The translations under genes and the position numbers were made by a program. The notes below the pieces were generated by a model. It was not told the DNA's origin and ran no database searches. It worked only from the letters and a program-made list of their open reading frames with translations. Below are positions 46,410 to 56,087 of a stretch of DNA of 64,000 bases, piece by piece (positions within the stretch are counted from its first letter, which is position 1; every line of letters starts with the position of its first letter). Origin of the DNA: Chitinophaga filiformis (GTDB lineage: Bacteria > Bacteroidota > Bacteroidia > Chitinophagales > Chitinophagaceae). The stretch spans positions 1 through 64,000 of the forward strand of contig NZ_JAKIRP010000024.1 in NCBI RefSeq assembly GCF_021646545.1. Reading direction: 5' to 3'.

Positions 46410-48913
46410 GTTGTAATTGTAATAATACCAACACGGCAGACAGCGTATTTGCCTGTCCCTGCGACCGGGTAGAACATCCACAGGCCCTGCGTATCAATGC
46501 AGGCTTAATTGAACTGCCCCGGCAACTGGCCGCTTTCCCGGAGTACCGGCAGGCCATGCTTTTTGCGATCCGCAGTAAGCCGCCACTGGCTTCCTGGCAG
46601 GCCAGGAAACAGGATGATACCGGTGTGATGCTGCTTGAAATGTGGGCTTACGTGTGTGATGTACTGAGCTTCTATGATAAAGTGATTGCCCAGGAAACCT
46701 ACCTGCGCACTGCCAGTCAGAGAGCTGCTTTACGCAGGTTGGTGGCATTGCTCGGTTATCTGCCCCGTCCTGCAGTAGGTGCTACCGTTCAGCTGGCAGC
46801 CCTTGCAGAGGGCCGGCAACCGGTAGTGCTGCCGGCAGGTACTGCCTTCAGGTCTGCCGCCTTTAACGGACAGCCGCCGCAGGTGTTTGAACTGGACCAG
46901 GACACACTGATCCATCCGCTCACTAACCGCTGGAATATCCGTGCACCCCGCCCCGGCAAAATACTGAGCGCTAACCCGCTTTTTCTGCTCATAACGCCAC
47001 GTACAGCGATCAGGGAAGGAGACGTATTGTTACTGACAGATAGTGGTAATTCCGCCCAGAATCAGGCCCTGCACGTAACCGCAGTATCGCCTTACACAGC
47101 TACTGACGGTGCTGTTTATACGAAGCTGACATTCAGCCAACCACTTAAACTCGCAGCAAACACACCGTTGTCGCGGCTGAACTTATACGCTCCCTTACAT
47201 GAAGCTTCGCTCTGGACCAACCCAGGTGAGGACGCTTCATTGAATATTATTTCAAGCGCTGTTTTCCTATCCGCCTCCGCTAATGTTTCCAATCTGGCAG
47301 CATCCATCTTTGATGATGAAAATGCATCTGTCACCTCGGATAGTGTGGTACTGGACGGCTTATATCGCCAGATAAAAGCAGGCAGTTATATCCTGCTGCA
47401 GAAAGGACAGGAAGCACGCTGGTTCAAGGTGAACAGTACCAGTGAAGTGATCCGGCAACCTACGCCTGCCGGAAAGATCAAGATCAACGGCAGCAGCTTT
47501 GATATGCCCGGTATATCTGTTCCCGTTACCCGCCTCAAGCTGGATGCAGGCATCAATGCCGCCGGCCGTAAGGCGCCTGGTGCTGCCAACTGGGGGAATG
47601 CGAGCAGGGCTTCACTGGTCGTGCATTATGGTATGCAGTTCGCCGGAGGCATTGCAGACGAACCTGCTAGTCTCTTACTACCTGATGATCCGCTTGCTTT
47701 TACAGGCCAGATAGAAACGCCGGTGGAAGAACGGAACCCTGATGCATTTTTATTAAGTGATAAGAACAACCGGGGTGTTGCCATCAGTGGCAGGATAGAT
47801 TTTCCCAATGCCGCACTGATACCCGATCAGGGAGAGGCTTGGCAGCCGGGCCTCGTACTGCCGGTTACTGCGTACGGTAACGTAATCAGTGCCAGCAGAG
47901 GTGAACAGGTCAACGCCGAGGTATTGGGCAGTGGCAATGCATCACAGATAAACCAGGCGTTTAAACTCAAAAAGAAACCACTCACATATCTCTCTTCTCC
48001 GACAGCAGAGAATGACCAGGGCGTGAAAAGTACCCTGACCATTTATGTAGACGGTGTGCGCTGGACAGAAGTAGCTGGGTTCTATGGACGTCGTCCGGAC
48101 GACCAGGTCTTCATTGTACGGCAGAATGATGAAGGCGACTCGATCATCACTTTCGGCGATGGTGTACGCGGCCAGCGCCTTCCCACAGGCGCGAATAATG
48201 TGGTGGCCTGGTATCGTCATGGCGCCGGACAGGCAGCGCCTCCCGCAGGATCGGTGAACCAGATCGCCAGGCCGTTTAAGGGGCTGCAGAGTGTGAATAA
48301 TCCCTTATCAGCTGCCGGAGGTGCCGACGCCGAACCTGCAGAGGGGATGCGTACATATGCGCCTAAATCAGCGCTGATACTGGGCAGAGCGGTATCTATA
48401 CAGGACATGGAAGCCGTAGTGCTCTCTATGCCCGGTGTAAGAGGCGTACAGGCAGCCTGGCGCTGGCATGGTGTGCGTCAGTGTGCATTAGTGCATATCT
48501 GGTACCTGGGAGAAGCCGGACTGGAAACCGCGCTCTCACAACGATTACGCAACGTATCCGATCCTGCGGTCATCATTCAGGTGGAGCAGGCTACTGCCGC
48601 AAAGGCAAAACTGTCCATCGCTGTGAAGACCGACCCGCGTTATCTGGAAGCAGATGTATTGGCAGGAGTACGTGAAAACCTCACCAATATCAAAAGCGGC
48701 ATACTGGCCCCTGAAAACATCGGCATTGGCCGTTCGTTGTTCCGTAGCCGCATATTTGCCGCCGTACTATCGGTGCCGGGAGCCATGGCGGTCAGCGGTA
48801 TTTACTGGAATGGCAAGCCCTTTAACGACTTTGCCAAAACACCGGGCGCTGGTAAGTATTTCAATTTCGAACAAGAGAACGCATTACAGCTAAACAATAA
48901 TTCCCTGGTATGA
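46406..48913 (+). CDS. Baseplate J-like protein 2
   Basis: An 835-residue paralogue-like partner of the previous gene, whose ATG overlaps its stop. It starts MSCNCNNTNTADSVFACPCD, with a Cys-rich N-terminus that might bind metal. The core has DTGVMLLEMWAYVCDVLSFYDKV, ETYLRTASQRAALRRLVALL and FGDGVRGQRLPTGANNVVAWY. The C-terminal part SIQDMEAVVLSMPGVRGVQAAW resembles the J family. Two J-like proteins usually form an asymmetric wedge dimer, as gp6/gp7-type proteins do. Confidence 0.87.
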   Translation: MSCNCNNTNTADSVFACPCDRVEHPQALRINAGLIELPRQLAAFPEYRQAMLFAIRSKPPLASWQARKQDDTGVMLLEMWAYVCDVLSFYDKVIAQETYLRTASQRAALRRLVALLGYLPRPAVGATVQLAALAEGRQPVVLPAGTAFRSAAFNGQPPQVFELDQDTLIHPLTNRWNIRAPRPGKILSANPLFLLITPRTAIREGDVLLLTDSGNSAQNQALHVTAVSPYTATDGAVYTKLTFSQPLKLAANTPLSRLNLYAPLHEASLWTNPGEDASLNIISSAVFLSASANVSNLAASIFDDENASVTSDSVVLDGLYRQIKAGSYILLQKGQEARWFKVNSTSEVIRQPTPAGKIKINGSSFDMPGISVPVTRLKLDAGINAAGRKAPGAANWGNASRASLVVHYGMQFAGGIADEPASLLLPDDPLAFTGQIETPVEERNPDAFLLSDKNNRGVAISGRIDFPNAALIPDQGEAWQPGLVLPVTAYGNVISASRGEQVNAEVLGSGNASQINQAFKLKKKPLTYLSSPTAENDQGVKSTLTIYVDGVRWTEVAGFYGRRPDDQVFIVRQNDEGDSIITFGDGVRGQRLPTGANNVVAWYRHGAGQAAPPAGSVNQIARPFKGLQSVNNPLSAAGGADAEPAEGMRTYAPKSALILGRAVSIQDMEAVVLSMPGVRGVQAAWRWHGVRQCALVHIWYLGEAGLETALSQRLRNVSDPAVIIQVEQATAAKAKLSIAVKTDPRYLEADVLAGVRENLTNIKSGILAPENIGIGRSLFRSRIFAAVLSVPGAMAVSGIYWNGKPFNDFAKTPGAGKYFNFEQENALQLNNNSLV

Positions 48914-51174
48914 AAACATTGGCAGACGATCGCTTTGAACGCTACTATGCGGAGAAACTCTGGGAGATGATCCCGGCTATTTACCGTCATGAAGACGGCA
49001 TAGCCGAACGTCCCGGCGTACTGCGTGCGCTCGTGGAAGTAATAGCAGAACAGGCGGCAATTGTACGGCGCAGCGAAGACCGCCTCTGGGAAGACCAGTT
49101 CATTGAGTGGTGCAGCGATTGGGCCGTACCCTATATAGCAGACCTGCTGGGCACTCGTCTTATCAGCGCTTTAAACAAACGCGGACGCCGGGTGGATGTA
49201 GCCAAAACAATCTACTACCGCCGCCGCAAAGGTACGCCCCGCATACTGGAAGAGTTGATCAGCGATATCACCGGCTGGGATGGCCGCCTGGTAGAAAGCT
49301 TTCAACGCCTGGCAAGAGCCAGGCATGGACTGGACACCGTTCCCGGTTTGCTTTCAGGGCCTTTCACCGGCACGGCTCCGGGTGGCTGGGCTGACCTGCG
49401 CAGGGAACGCGGTAGTGAGCTGAATGGAGGTCCTTTTGACGAATATTTCCATACAGCCGACTTCCGCAGGCAACAGGGTAAAGATGGCCGTTATGGCATC
49501 CCCCGGCTCAATTTCCATATTTACCGGCTGGTCGCTTATAAGGTAGCCAATGTCACGCCCTTTCCCTTAGGAGATGATCTGGGTTTCTGCTTTGACCCCT
49601 CCGGTCGCGATATTCAACTGTTCAACCGGCGCAGACGGCCGGCAGACTGGGAGGAATGGCATGCCGCCCTGGAATGGGAACTGCCTGCGCCCATGCGTTG
49701 CCGTTTGCTGGCGCATGCCGAATACCTGATCAGTGAAGCAGTGGTACAACGACTGGTGAACGATCATGGACTGCTGCCGGGAGCTGCAGCAGATTTACGC
49801 AGTCTGTGGGGCTGGCAGTTCAGAGAAGAAGGACGGCTGATAGCAACTTTAGCTACCTTACCTACCCAGGCGGAATTGCTGGCACCAGGTATTTATATCC
49901 CGCTCCTGCGTTATGCAATCATTGCTGCCTGCGGTAAACAGGCGCTCTTACCTAATGCCCTGGCTGTTGAAGGTGGTGGCATCACACCAGATACCGGTTC
50001 CCTCGCTGTTACACTCGGTGCGCCGCCTGCTGGCATTATTACTGCGGAATTCATTACCGCAGCTAATCTAAACAACTGGGCTATCGGGCCAACTAATAAA
50101 CGACTGGCCATTGATCCGGAGAGAGGCCGCCTTCTCTGGCTGGATGCGGCGGTAGACCCCGATGAACTGACGGTCAGCTACCATTACGGTTTTGCTGCTC
50201 CCCTGGGTGCGGGTACTTATGAACGTTCAACAGCAGAAGAACAGGCACCTGACCTGGTGAAACAGGGCGGGGGAGTATTAGCCGCAGCAGATATACTGAA
50301 CAATGGCATCACACAGATAAACGACAGCAAGACCTACGGACCGGTATCCGACAAGCTTAGTGTACAACAACTCGGATTCCGTGCAGCAAACCTCCAGCGC
50401 CCCTTCCTGCGACTGGAAGCTAACTGGATATTGAACACGGGCGCCAATGAAGAATCTACACTCATCATAGACGGCTGGTGGATAGGCGCTACTGCTGATA
50501 GTACACTGGAAGTGATACTCCGCGGCGATTATGAAAAGGTCCATATTCGTCATTGCACTTTTGATCCCGGAGGAGATACGACCGTTCTTGGAGGCACACT
50601 GCACCCCCTAACGCTGGTCATCGAAGGATTTGTAGAGCAATTATGTATTGAAGACAGTATCATGGGCCCCGTTATTGCCCGTAACGGCGGTACGGTGGAA
50701 ACCATTACCATCTGCGATTCCATCGTACAATCCGTGAGTGCAGCCAGTCCCGCTATTGCCGTGAATACAGGCACCGTAACACTGCAACGTAGCACCGTCT
50801 TCGGTAATGTGAACGTACACCGCCTGCAGGCAACAGAGACCATCATCACCGGGCCCTCTACGGTAACAGATACACAGAATGGCTGCTTCCGCTTCAGTGC
50901 AGCGCCAGCCTTTAGCCGCCTGCCACGTCCTTATGAATCTTATCTTTTCAGCGTTGACACCAATCACTGGTTCAGTTCCCGGCGCTTCGGGCATTACAGT
51001 TATGCCCAGCTGAGTGAAACAGCGCCGGAACCTTTGCGCACAGGTGCGGAGAATGGCGGTGAAATGGGCGCCTTTAACAGTTTGCTCAACCCCGTAAAGC
51101 TGGACGGCTTACGGGCCAAAATAGACGAATACATGCCCTTCGGGCTAATCCCAGCTTTTATTCATGAAACATAA
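48910..51174 (+). CDS. Phage tail protein I-like baseplate protein with beta-helix-like C-terminus
   Basis: A 754-residue protein; its ATG overlaps the previous stop. Residues 1-150 (RYYAEKLWEMIPAIYRHEDG, EDQFIEWCSDWAVPYIADL and YYRRRKGTPRILEELISDITG) match the gpI-like family at the baseplate periphery. The latter half shows repeated short beta-strand motifs (EVILRGDYEKVHIRHCTFDPG, CIEDSIMGPVIARNGGTVETI, AINTGTVTLQRSTVFGNVNV-like), suggesting a beta-solenoid that could anchor fibres. Late in the same tight gene series. Confidence 0.82.
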   Translation: MKTLADDRFERYYAEKLWEMIPAIYRHEDGIAERPGVLRALVEVIAEQAAIVRRSEDRLWEDQFIEWCSDWAVPYIADLLGTRLISALNKRGRRVDVAKTIYYRRRKGTPRILEELISDITGWDGRLVESFQRLARARHGLDTVPGLLSGPFTGTAPGGWADLRRERGSELNGGPFDEYFHTADFRRQQGKDGRYGIPRLNFHIYRLVAYKVANVTPFPLGDDLGFCFDPSGRDIQLFNRRRRPADWEEWHAALEWELPAPMRCRLLAHAEYLISEAVVQRLVNDHGLLPGAAADLRSLWGWQFREEGRLIATLATLPTQAELLAPGIYIPLLRYAIIAACGKQALLPNALAVEGGGITPDTGSLAVTLGAPPAGIITAEFITAANLNNWAIGPTNKRLAIDPERGRLLWLDAAVDPDELTVSYHYGFAAPLGAGTYERSTAEEQAPDLVKQGGGVLAAADILNNGITQINDSKTYGPVSDKLSVQQLGFRAANLQRPFLRLEANWILNTGANEESTLIIDGWWIGATADSTLEVILRGDYEKVHIRHCTFDPGGDTTVLGGTLHPLTLVIEGFVEQLCIEDSIMGPVIARNGGTVETITICDSIVQSVSAASPAIAVNTGTVTLQRSTVFGNVNVHRLQATETIITGPSTVTDTQNGCFRFSAAPAFSRLPRPYESYLFSVDTNHWFSSRRFGHYSYAQLSETAPEPLRTGAENGGEMGAFNSLLNPVKLDGLRAKIDEYMPFGLIPAFIHET

Positions 51175-51182
51175 CTAAAGCC

Positions 51183-54100
51183 ATGGCTACATTTGATATC
51201 TCCAGGGTGGCATTTGATCCACGCAAACACTACGCCAGCGTTCGTATGCAGCAGGGACGCGTACTTACGGACGATGACTGGAATGAGAACGAGCGTATAG
51301 AGAACGAAGAAAAGCGCCGTTCGCGCGTGGATATTATCGGCCCCTTCGGCAGCCCGGATAAAGGTTTCCGGGTAGAAAACCTGCGTATTACCGACGGACA
51401 GACAGATTTTGATATCAGGGAAGGCACCTTGCACCTCGGTGGCCTCCGGCTGGAGATGGATGCTCCCGAAACCTATCGCCTGCAGAAGGACTGGCTGCAG
51501 CAACCTGCCGATATCAATCCGGCGCCACTGCCGGCAGAACTGCCTGCCGAGGGACAGGAACGCTTTGACCTCATCTACCTCGAAGCCTGGCAACAACCGG
51601 TGAGCGCAGTGGAAGACGACGCCTTATTCGAAGCAGCACTGGCAGGTCCCGATACCACTACCCGCGTAAGGAACACCCGCCGGGTACAGATACAGGAGAA
51701 TCTTACCGCCAGCGAATGTGCAGATGCCTGGACACTCCTCAAACAGAAATGGACTGCCGACCACCTGGGTACGGTAAACTCAAAATACGAACGTATACCA
51801 GCTGTTACCCTTACTGCTGATTTTACAGAGAGCGGTCCTGCCGATGACCTCTGTACACCTGCTATGGCTGGTGGTTACCTGGGCGCGGAGAATCAGGCCA
51901 TCAGGGTGGAACTGATAGATGCAGATCACCTCACATGGGGCTTTGATAACGCAGCTCCGCTGTACCGTGTGACAGTTGCCGCTAATGGCCGGGTGAAGAT
52001 GCTGACTGCCCCGAAAGATCAGTATCACTGGCCCTTGTCAGGCCAGGTAGTGGAAATACTGCCATGGTCGGCCGTGCTCTCCAATGGAGAAAAAATGGCA
52101 GGGCTCCAGGGACATATTACGAAAGTAGCCGCTTCTTATAATCCCGACGACACTGAATTTACACTGGTAGACGCATTACCCGCCAATTTCGGCAGCGCCT
52201 GGAAAGAAAGAGAAGATGCGGAAGACCTGGCGGGAGATGAGCAATATTTCTTCCTGAGAGTGTGGAACCGCGGAACAGATATAGAGTCGCTGGCAGCCAT
52301 TCCGTTTACACCCGGCATTGCCGTTCCTTTGGGAAAGACGGGGCTGCAAGTGATCATTGATGGTACCGACAGGGTAGCAACAGACTACTGGGTCATTGCT
52401 GTGAGGCCGGAAACGCCCGAAATTATCGTTCCCTGGGAATTGAAGGCAGGTATGCCACCCTTTGGCATTCGCCGCTTTTTTGCCCCGCTGGGCATCATTC
52501 GTTGGGTGAATACCGGCGGACAGGTATCCGGAGAGATCATCACCGATTGCCGTAAAACTTTCCGTCCGCTTACTGACCAGGAATGCTGTTGCACTTTTAC
52601 CGTGGGAGATGGCATCCGCAGTCACGGCGATTTTGACTCTATCGAAGAAGCCCTGCAAAACCTCCCTGCTGCCGGCGGAAAGATATGTGTACTGCCCGGT
52701 ATTCATAACGCCAATGTTGAGATCATTGGCCGTAGTCAGGTGAGGATCAGCGGTTGCGGTGAACAAAGTATCGTACGCCCGCACCAGAATAGTGATTACC
52801 GCGGATTCCCCATCTTCCGGATCTCTTCTTCCGACAGGATCCAGATCGATCACCTGACGATGGTAGCACTGGAAGGCATCGCTGTATTGGTGGAAGACAA
52901 TGTGCGGGAAGAAGACTTTACCCGGCGCATCACCATCAACCACAACTCCATCGTAGCACTGGTGCATGCCATCAGAGTACATCTGCCAGAGGGTAAACAG
53001 GGTGATAACGGCATACACATCTGCCACAACAATATCGGCATGCTTGACGATGTACGGGGACTGGCAGGGATCTTTGCACTTGCGGATGAAGTATTGATAG
53101 AACGTAACCGCCTGGTAGTAGTGCCTGCGCCCAACCGCGATCCCAATGATCCGCGGCCCGAAGACCCTGGTGGTGGCATATTTGATCCATGCCGTAACGT
53201 GGGGAAATTCTACAATAACAATGCGTTTTTTAAAGCGCAGCTCAAAAAGATATTCCAGTATGTATTTGCTTATGTGCCTGCCGGTTCATTGTTGAATTAC
53301 GAAGCATTGGGCGGTATACAGATAGGCACTACCTCCGAGAAGGTATTTGTACTGGAGAACGAAATCACTGGCGGCCGGGGTAACGGTATTACGTTGGGAC
53401 ATGAACAGCAGGGAGCCGGCGCCTTATATGAAATCGTGATAGAAGAGAACCGTATCCGGCAAATGGGTACTTCCGGCATCGGTGTGCTCAACAGCATTGA
53501 TGCTGCGGGCGCTCTGATGCGGATACGGACGGAAGACATCATGATATACCGTAATAGCATCCGTTACTGCGCATTGCAGACGCCGGAGGAGGCGCCGGCA
53601 AATGTTGCTTTCGGCGGTATTGTACTGGCATATTGCGAACTGGGTATCATCCAGGAGAACCGTATTGAAGACAACGGCATCAGCCATGAACGTCCCATTT
53701 GTGGTATCTTTATACTGTACGGGGAACAGATCGATATCTTCAAAAACCGCATTACGAACAACGGACCACGTACCAAAGAAGATAACAGCGATGCGCTCAG
53801 GGGAATACGTGGCGGCATCATCATCAGAATGGCATTCAAAGCGGAAAACTCCACCGCCATGTTAAAAACAAATGTGCCTTCTTTCGACAGCACACCAGCT
53901 ATCAGGGTACATGAAAACATTGTCACACAACCGCTGGGACATTCACTTTTTATCACGGCTTTCGGACCAGTATCAGTATCAGGCAATCAGCTGACGTCTG
54001 AAGGAATAGACCGGAGAAATGTGTATTCTTTACTGGCAGGTAATGTGTTCATTTTCAATCTGGGACTTTCAAAAGATCTGCTGGTAATTGCATTGGGTGC

Positions 54101-54638
54101 GGCGCTGAAGAATATGGCGAATGTAGATCCGACCACAGGACAAAGCAACGTCAACAATGCCGCATTACGTGCTGCACTGAAAGCTTATGAATATCTGCCG
54201 AACGGAAAGGTGATGTTTTCTGACAACCAGACCACCCTCGATCTGCGCAGTACTGCGAATGAACTGGCTGCCAGTGCAAACATGATCGTTTCCCTGGATG
54301 ATATCGGCTTTACCAGCAATCAGTCAGAATGCGCCGCCTTTCTGATGACAGAACCGGCATCGTTTGACATTGTATTACTGAATACTTACCTGATCGGATT
54401 TACCATACGCTCGAATGATAACAGGTTTGCCGACGGCTTTACCTTTACGGCATATTCCTTATTGTCATACGGCAATATGAACACCTGCAGCGGCAACCAG
54501 GCCACGCACTGTCTGCACGTACTGGGCAACAAACGGATCTTCCAAGGCAATATTATCCTGGTGAACACCAATTGCCCGGATACAACCAAAGCAATAGGAA
54601 ATAGCCTGGCTGTTCCGGTTGCCAGTTATGATGCATGA
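51183..54638 (+). CDS. DUF6519 and right-handed beta-helix protein, probable baseplate/fibre component
   Basis: An 1151-residue protein. The N-terminus (FDISRVAFDPRKHYASVRMQ, QGRVLTDDDWNENERI) is the DUF6519-type signature seen in eCIS-like clusters. Residues about 475-1000 hold a pectate-lyase-like or NosD-like beta helix: SIEEALQNLPAAGGKICVLPG, LTMVALEGIAVLV, INHNSIVAL and IYRNSIRY, with recurrent N.I/I..N..I repeats. There is no signal peptide. It may be the outermost baseplate, or a receptor-binding or sugar-degrading fibre. I cannot identify a catalytic lyase site. Confidence 0.75.
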   Translation: MATFDISRVAFDPRKHYASVRMQQGRVLTDDDWNENERIENEEKRRSRVDIIGPFGSPDKGFRVENLRITDGQTDFDIREGTLHLGGLRLEMDAPETYRLQKDWLQQPADINPAPLPAELPAEGQERFDLIYLEAWQQPVSAVEDDALFEAALAGPDTTTRVRNTRRVQIQENLTASECADAWTLLKQKWTADHLGTVNSKYERIPAVTLTADFTESGPADDLCTPAMAGGYLGAENQAIRVELIDADHLTWGFDNAAPLYRVTVAANGRVKMLTAPKDQYHWPLSGQVVEILPWSAVLSNGEKMAGLQGHITKVAASYNPDDTEFTLVDALPANFGSAWKEREDAEDLAGDEQYFFLRVWNRGTDIESLAAIPFTPGIAVPLGKTGLQVIIDGTDRVATDYWVIAVRPETPEIIVPWELKAGMPPFGIRRFFAPLGIIRWVNTGGQVSGEIITDCRKTFRPLTDQECCCTFTVGDGIRSHGDFDSIEEALQNLPAAGGKICVLPGIHNANVEIIGRSQVRISGCGEQSIVRPHQNSDYRGFPIFRISSSDRIQIDHLTMVALEGIAVLVEDNVREEDFTRRITINHNSIVALVHAIRVHLPEGKQGDNGIHICHNNIGMLDDVRGLAGIFALADEVLIERNRLVVVPAPNRDPNDPRPEDPGGGIFDPCRNVGKFYNNNAFFKAQLKKIFQYVFAYVPAGSLLNYEALGGIQIGTTSEKVFVLENEITGGRGNGITLGHEQQGAGALYEIVIEENRIRQMGTSGIGVLNSIDAAGALMRIRTEDIMIYRNSIRYCALQTPEEAPANVAFGGIVLAYCELGIIQENRIEDNGISHERPICGIFILYGEQIDIFKNRITNNGPRTKEDNSDALRGIRGGIIIRMAFKAENSTAMLKTNVPSFDSTPAIRVHENIVTQPLGHSLFITAFGPVSVSGNQLTSEGIDRRNVYSLLAGNVFIFNLGLSKDLLVIALGAALKNMANVDPTTGQSNVNNAALRAALKAYEYLPNGKVMFSDNQTTLDLRSTANELAASANMIVSLDDIGFTSNQSECAAFLMTEPASFDIVLLNTYLIGFTIRSNDNRFADGFTFTAYSLLSYGNMNTCSGNQATHCLHVLGNKRIFQGNIILVNTNCPDTTKAIGNSLAVPVASYDA

Positions 54639-54666
54639 TCAACCCCTTTATTAAAACGTGAATAAC

Positions 54667-55296
54667 ATGACAAGCAGAAAACTCAGAGACCAGGATAACC
54701 TGAAAAAGATCAATGAAACTTTTGATGAACTGGAAGGCAGACGTGCCGAAGAACTGGATCAGGCCGCACAACTGCAGGACGCTAATAGCCAGATCCTTGC
54801 GGAAGAACGCGACCGCTTGGCTAAAAAATATGGGCCAGATCATCCGAGGGTACAGAAACTGGAAGCCAGGTTAGCATACAATGGGATCATGATGGAAGGC
54901 CTGAAGGCAGAAGCCACTCGGGCAAAGGTCAAAACGGAACCATTTGCATCCACATGGTGGCGGGTGAACGGAAGAGTGTTTGACAGTAGTGGCAAACCGT
55001 TGGCAAAGCTGACCGTATCGCTTTCAGATGCCAGCGGCAACGGGCTAGAACCTTTGGGCTACAGTTGTACTGATGAAAGAGGCTATTACATCATCACAGT
55101 AAAGGATGACCTGGTGGAGAAATTCCAGCGACAACTGCCGTATCTCACAGTCACTGATCCCAATAAGAAAAGATTGCATGTTGAAAAAGAGCCGGTTGTG
55201 GTAACCGCGGGGAAGATAGATTATCGGGACATTTTTATCGGTGCAGACAAGAGCGCTATCTGTACACCGCCCTTCGAAGAAACTGTAATAAGGTAA
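54667..55296 (+). CDS. Coiled-coil and carboxypeptidase-regulatory-like protein, last eCIS gene
   Basis: A 209-residue protein from ATG 54667 (a GTG at 54658 would add three residues). Residues about 1-80 form a charged helix likely to be a coiled coil (KKINETFDELEGRRAEELDQ). Residues about 105-180 resemble a CarboxypepD_reg-like beta sandwich (NGRVFDSSGKPLAKLTVSLS then TDERGYYIITVKDD). It could be a small fibre, stabiliser or a decoration. The stop codon lies inside the stem of the operon terminator. Confidence 0.7.
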   Translation: MTSRKLRDQDNLKKINETFDELEGRRAEELDQAAQLQDANSQILAEERDRLAKKYGPDHPRVQKLEARLAYNGIMMEGLKAEATRAKVKTEPFASTWWRVNGRVFDSSGKPLAKLTVSLSDASGNGLEPLGYSCTDERGYYIITVKDDLVEKFQRQLPYLTVTDPNKKRLHVEKEPVVVTAGKIDYRDIFIGADKSAICTPPFEETVIR

Positions 55297-55316
55297 TCTG
55301 TTACCTTATTACAGTT
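55281..55316. terminator. Operon terminator of the eCIS cluster
   Basis: Perfect 16-bp stem AACTGTAATAAGGTAA/TTACCTTATTACAGTT (55281-55296 and 55301-55316) with loop TCTG, followed by TTTATTG. The last eCIS codons and stop form the left arm. Its symmetry lets it also stop the minus-strand gene to its right. Confidence 0.85.
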
Positions 55317-55367
55317 TTATTGTTGGCAAATTATTCGTCGCTAATGCATTAAGATTATAAAAGTATC

Positions 55368-55934
55368 TTAAGCCTTCTTGTAATGCATACATACAACCCC
55401 ATTGGAGAAGGTCTTTGAGCTTACCAATGTGAGTGGGGTTGTTTCAGATACATTTTTGAAAAGAGGCATGCCCTTGCCCAGGAGAACAGGGTTGACAAAC
55501 AGCCAGAATTCATCTATCAGATCGTATTGCAATAATGAGTGTGTTGCCGAAGGGCTGCCAAATATAAGGATCTCCTTACCGGCCTGCTGCTTTACTGCTT
55601 TTATATGATGTTCTACATCATCACTGATGAACGTAGTATCGGGTAACTGTTCGTCCTGCATACTCTTGGACAGCACAATTTTTTTTGCGTTCTTATACCA
55701 GGCGGCATGCTCAATATCGTGCCTGGTGGCATTGGGTTGGTCGGCAGCAGTAGGCCAGTAGCCTTCCATCATTTGCCATGTAACGCGGCCATATAATGCG
55801 GTGTCACTGTCGTTGACACGCTCACCTACATGTTCAAATATCTCATCATCAACTTTTATCCAATCCATTTCGCCGTTAAGACCGGCCACATATCCATCCA
55901 AAGAAACATGAAAAAACGAAACAAGTTTACGCAT
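55368..55934 (-). CDS. Dihydrofolate reductase-like / RibD C-terminal domain protein
   Basis: A 188-residue cytoplasmic protein of the DHFR-like RibD_C superfamily. KLVSFFHVSLDGYVAGLNGEMDW is the typical N-terminus, then ALYGRVTWQMMEGYWP and an NADPH-binding EILIFGSPSATHSLLQYDLIDEFWL. Members are widespread reductases of unclear substrate and are often horizontally spread; classical folate activity is not implied. Convergent with the eCIS operon. Confidence 0.88.
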   Translation of the reverse strand: MRKLVSFFHVSLDGYVAGLNGEMDWIKVDDEIFEHVGERVNDSDTALYGRVTWQMMEGYWPTAADQPNATRHDIEHAAWYKNAKKIVLSKSMQDEQLPDTTFISDDVEHHIKAVKQQAGKEILIFGSPSATHSLLQYDLIDEFWLFVNPVLLGKGMPLFKNVSETTPLTLVSSKTFSNGVVCMHYKKA

Positions 55935-56087
55935 ACGCTCCTGGTTATAGATTAATTGTAATTATTTAAACGCAAACTTACGACTCGCATATGACTTGAG
56001 TAATGGCCAATTGGGACAATTATCGGGGCTGTTCCTGTCATAATTAAACAAATCCGGCTACCTTACCTGACGGGAACGAAGGCTATG

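Noticed and set aside
52176..53027. 283-codon minus-strand frame
   Set aside because: Antisense to the DUF6519/beta-helix gene, with no family features.
28398..55296. Interpretation as an intact contractile-tail prophage or a type VI secretion system
   Set aside because: No capsid, terminase, integrase or lysis genes; no TssJLM membrane complex. DUF4255, LysM and Afp15-type ATPase point to an eCIS.
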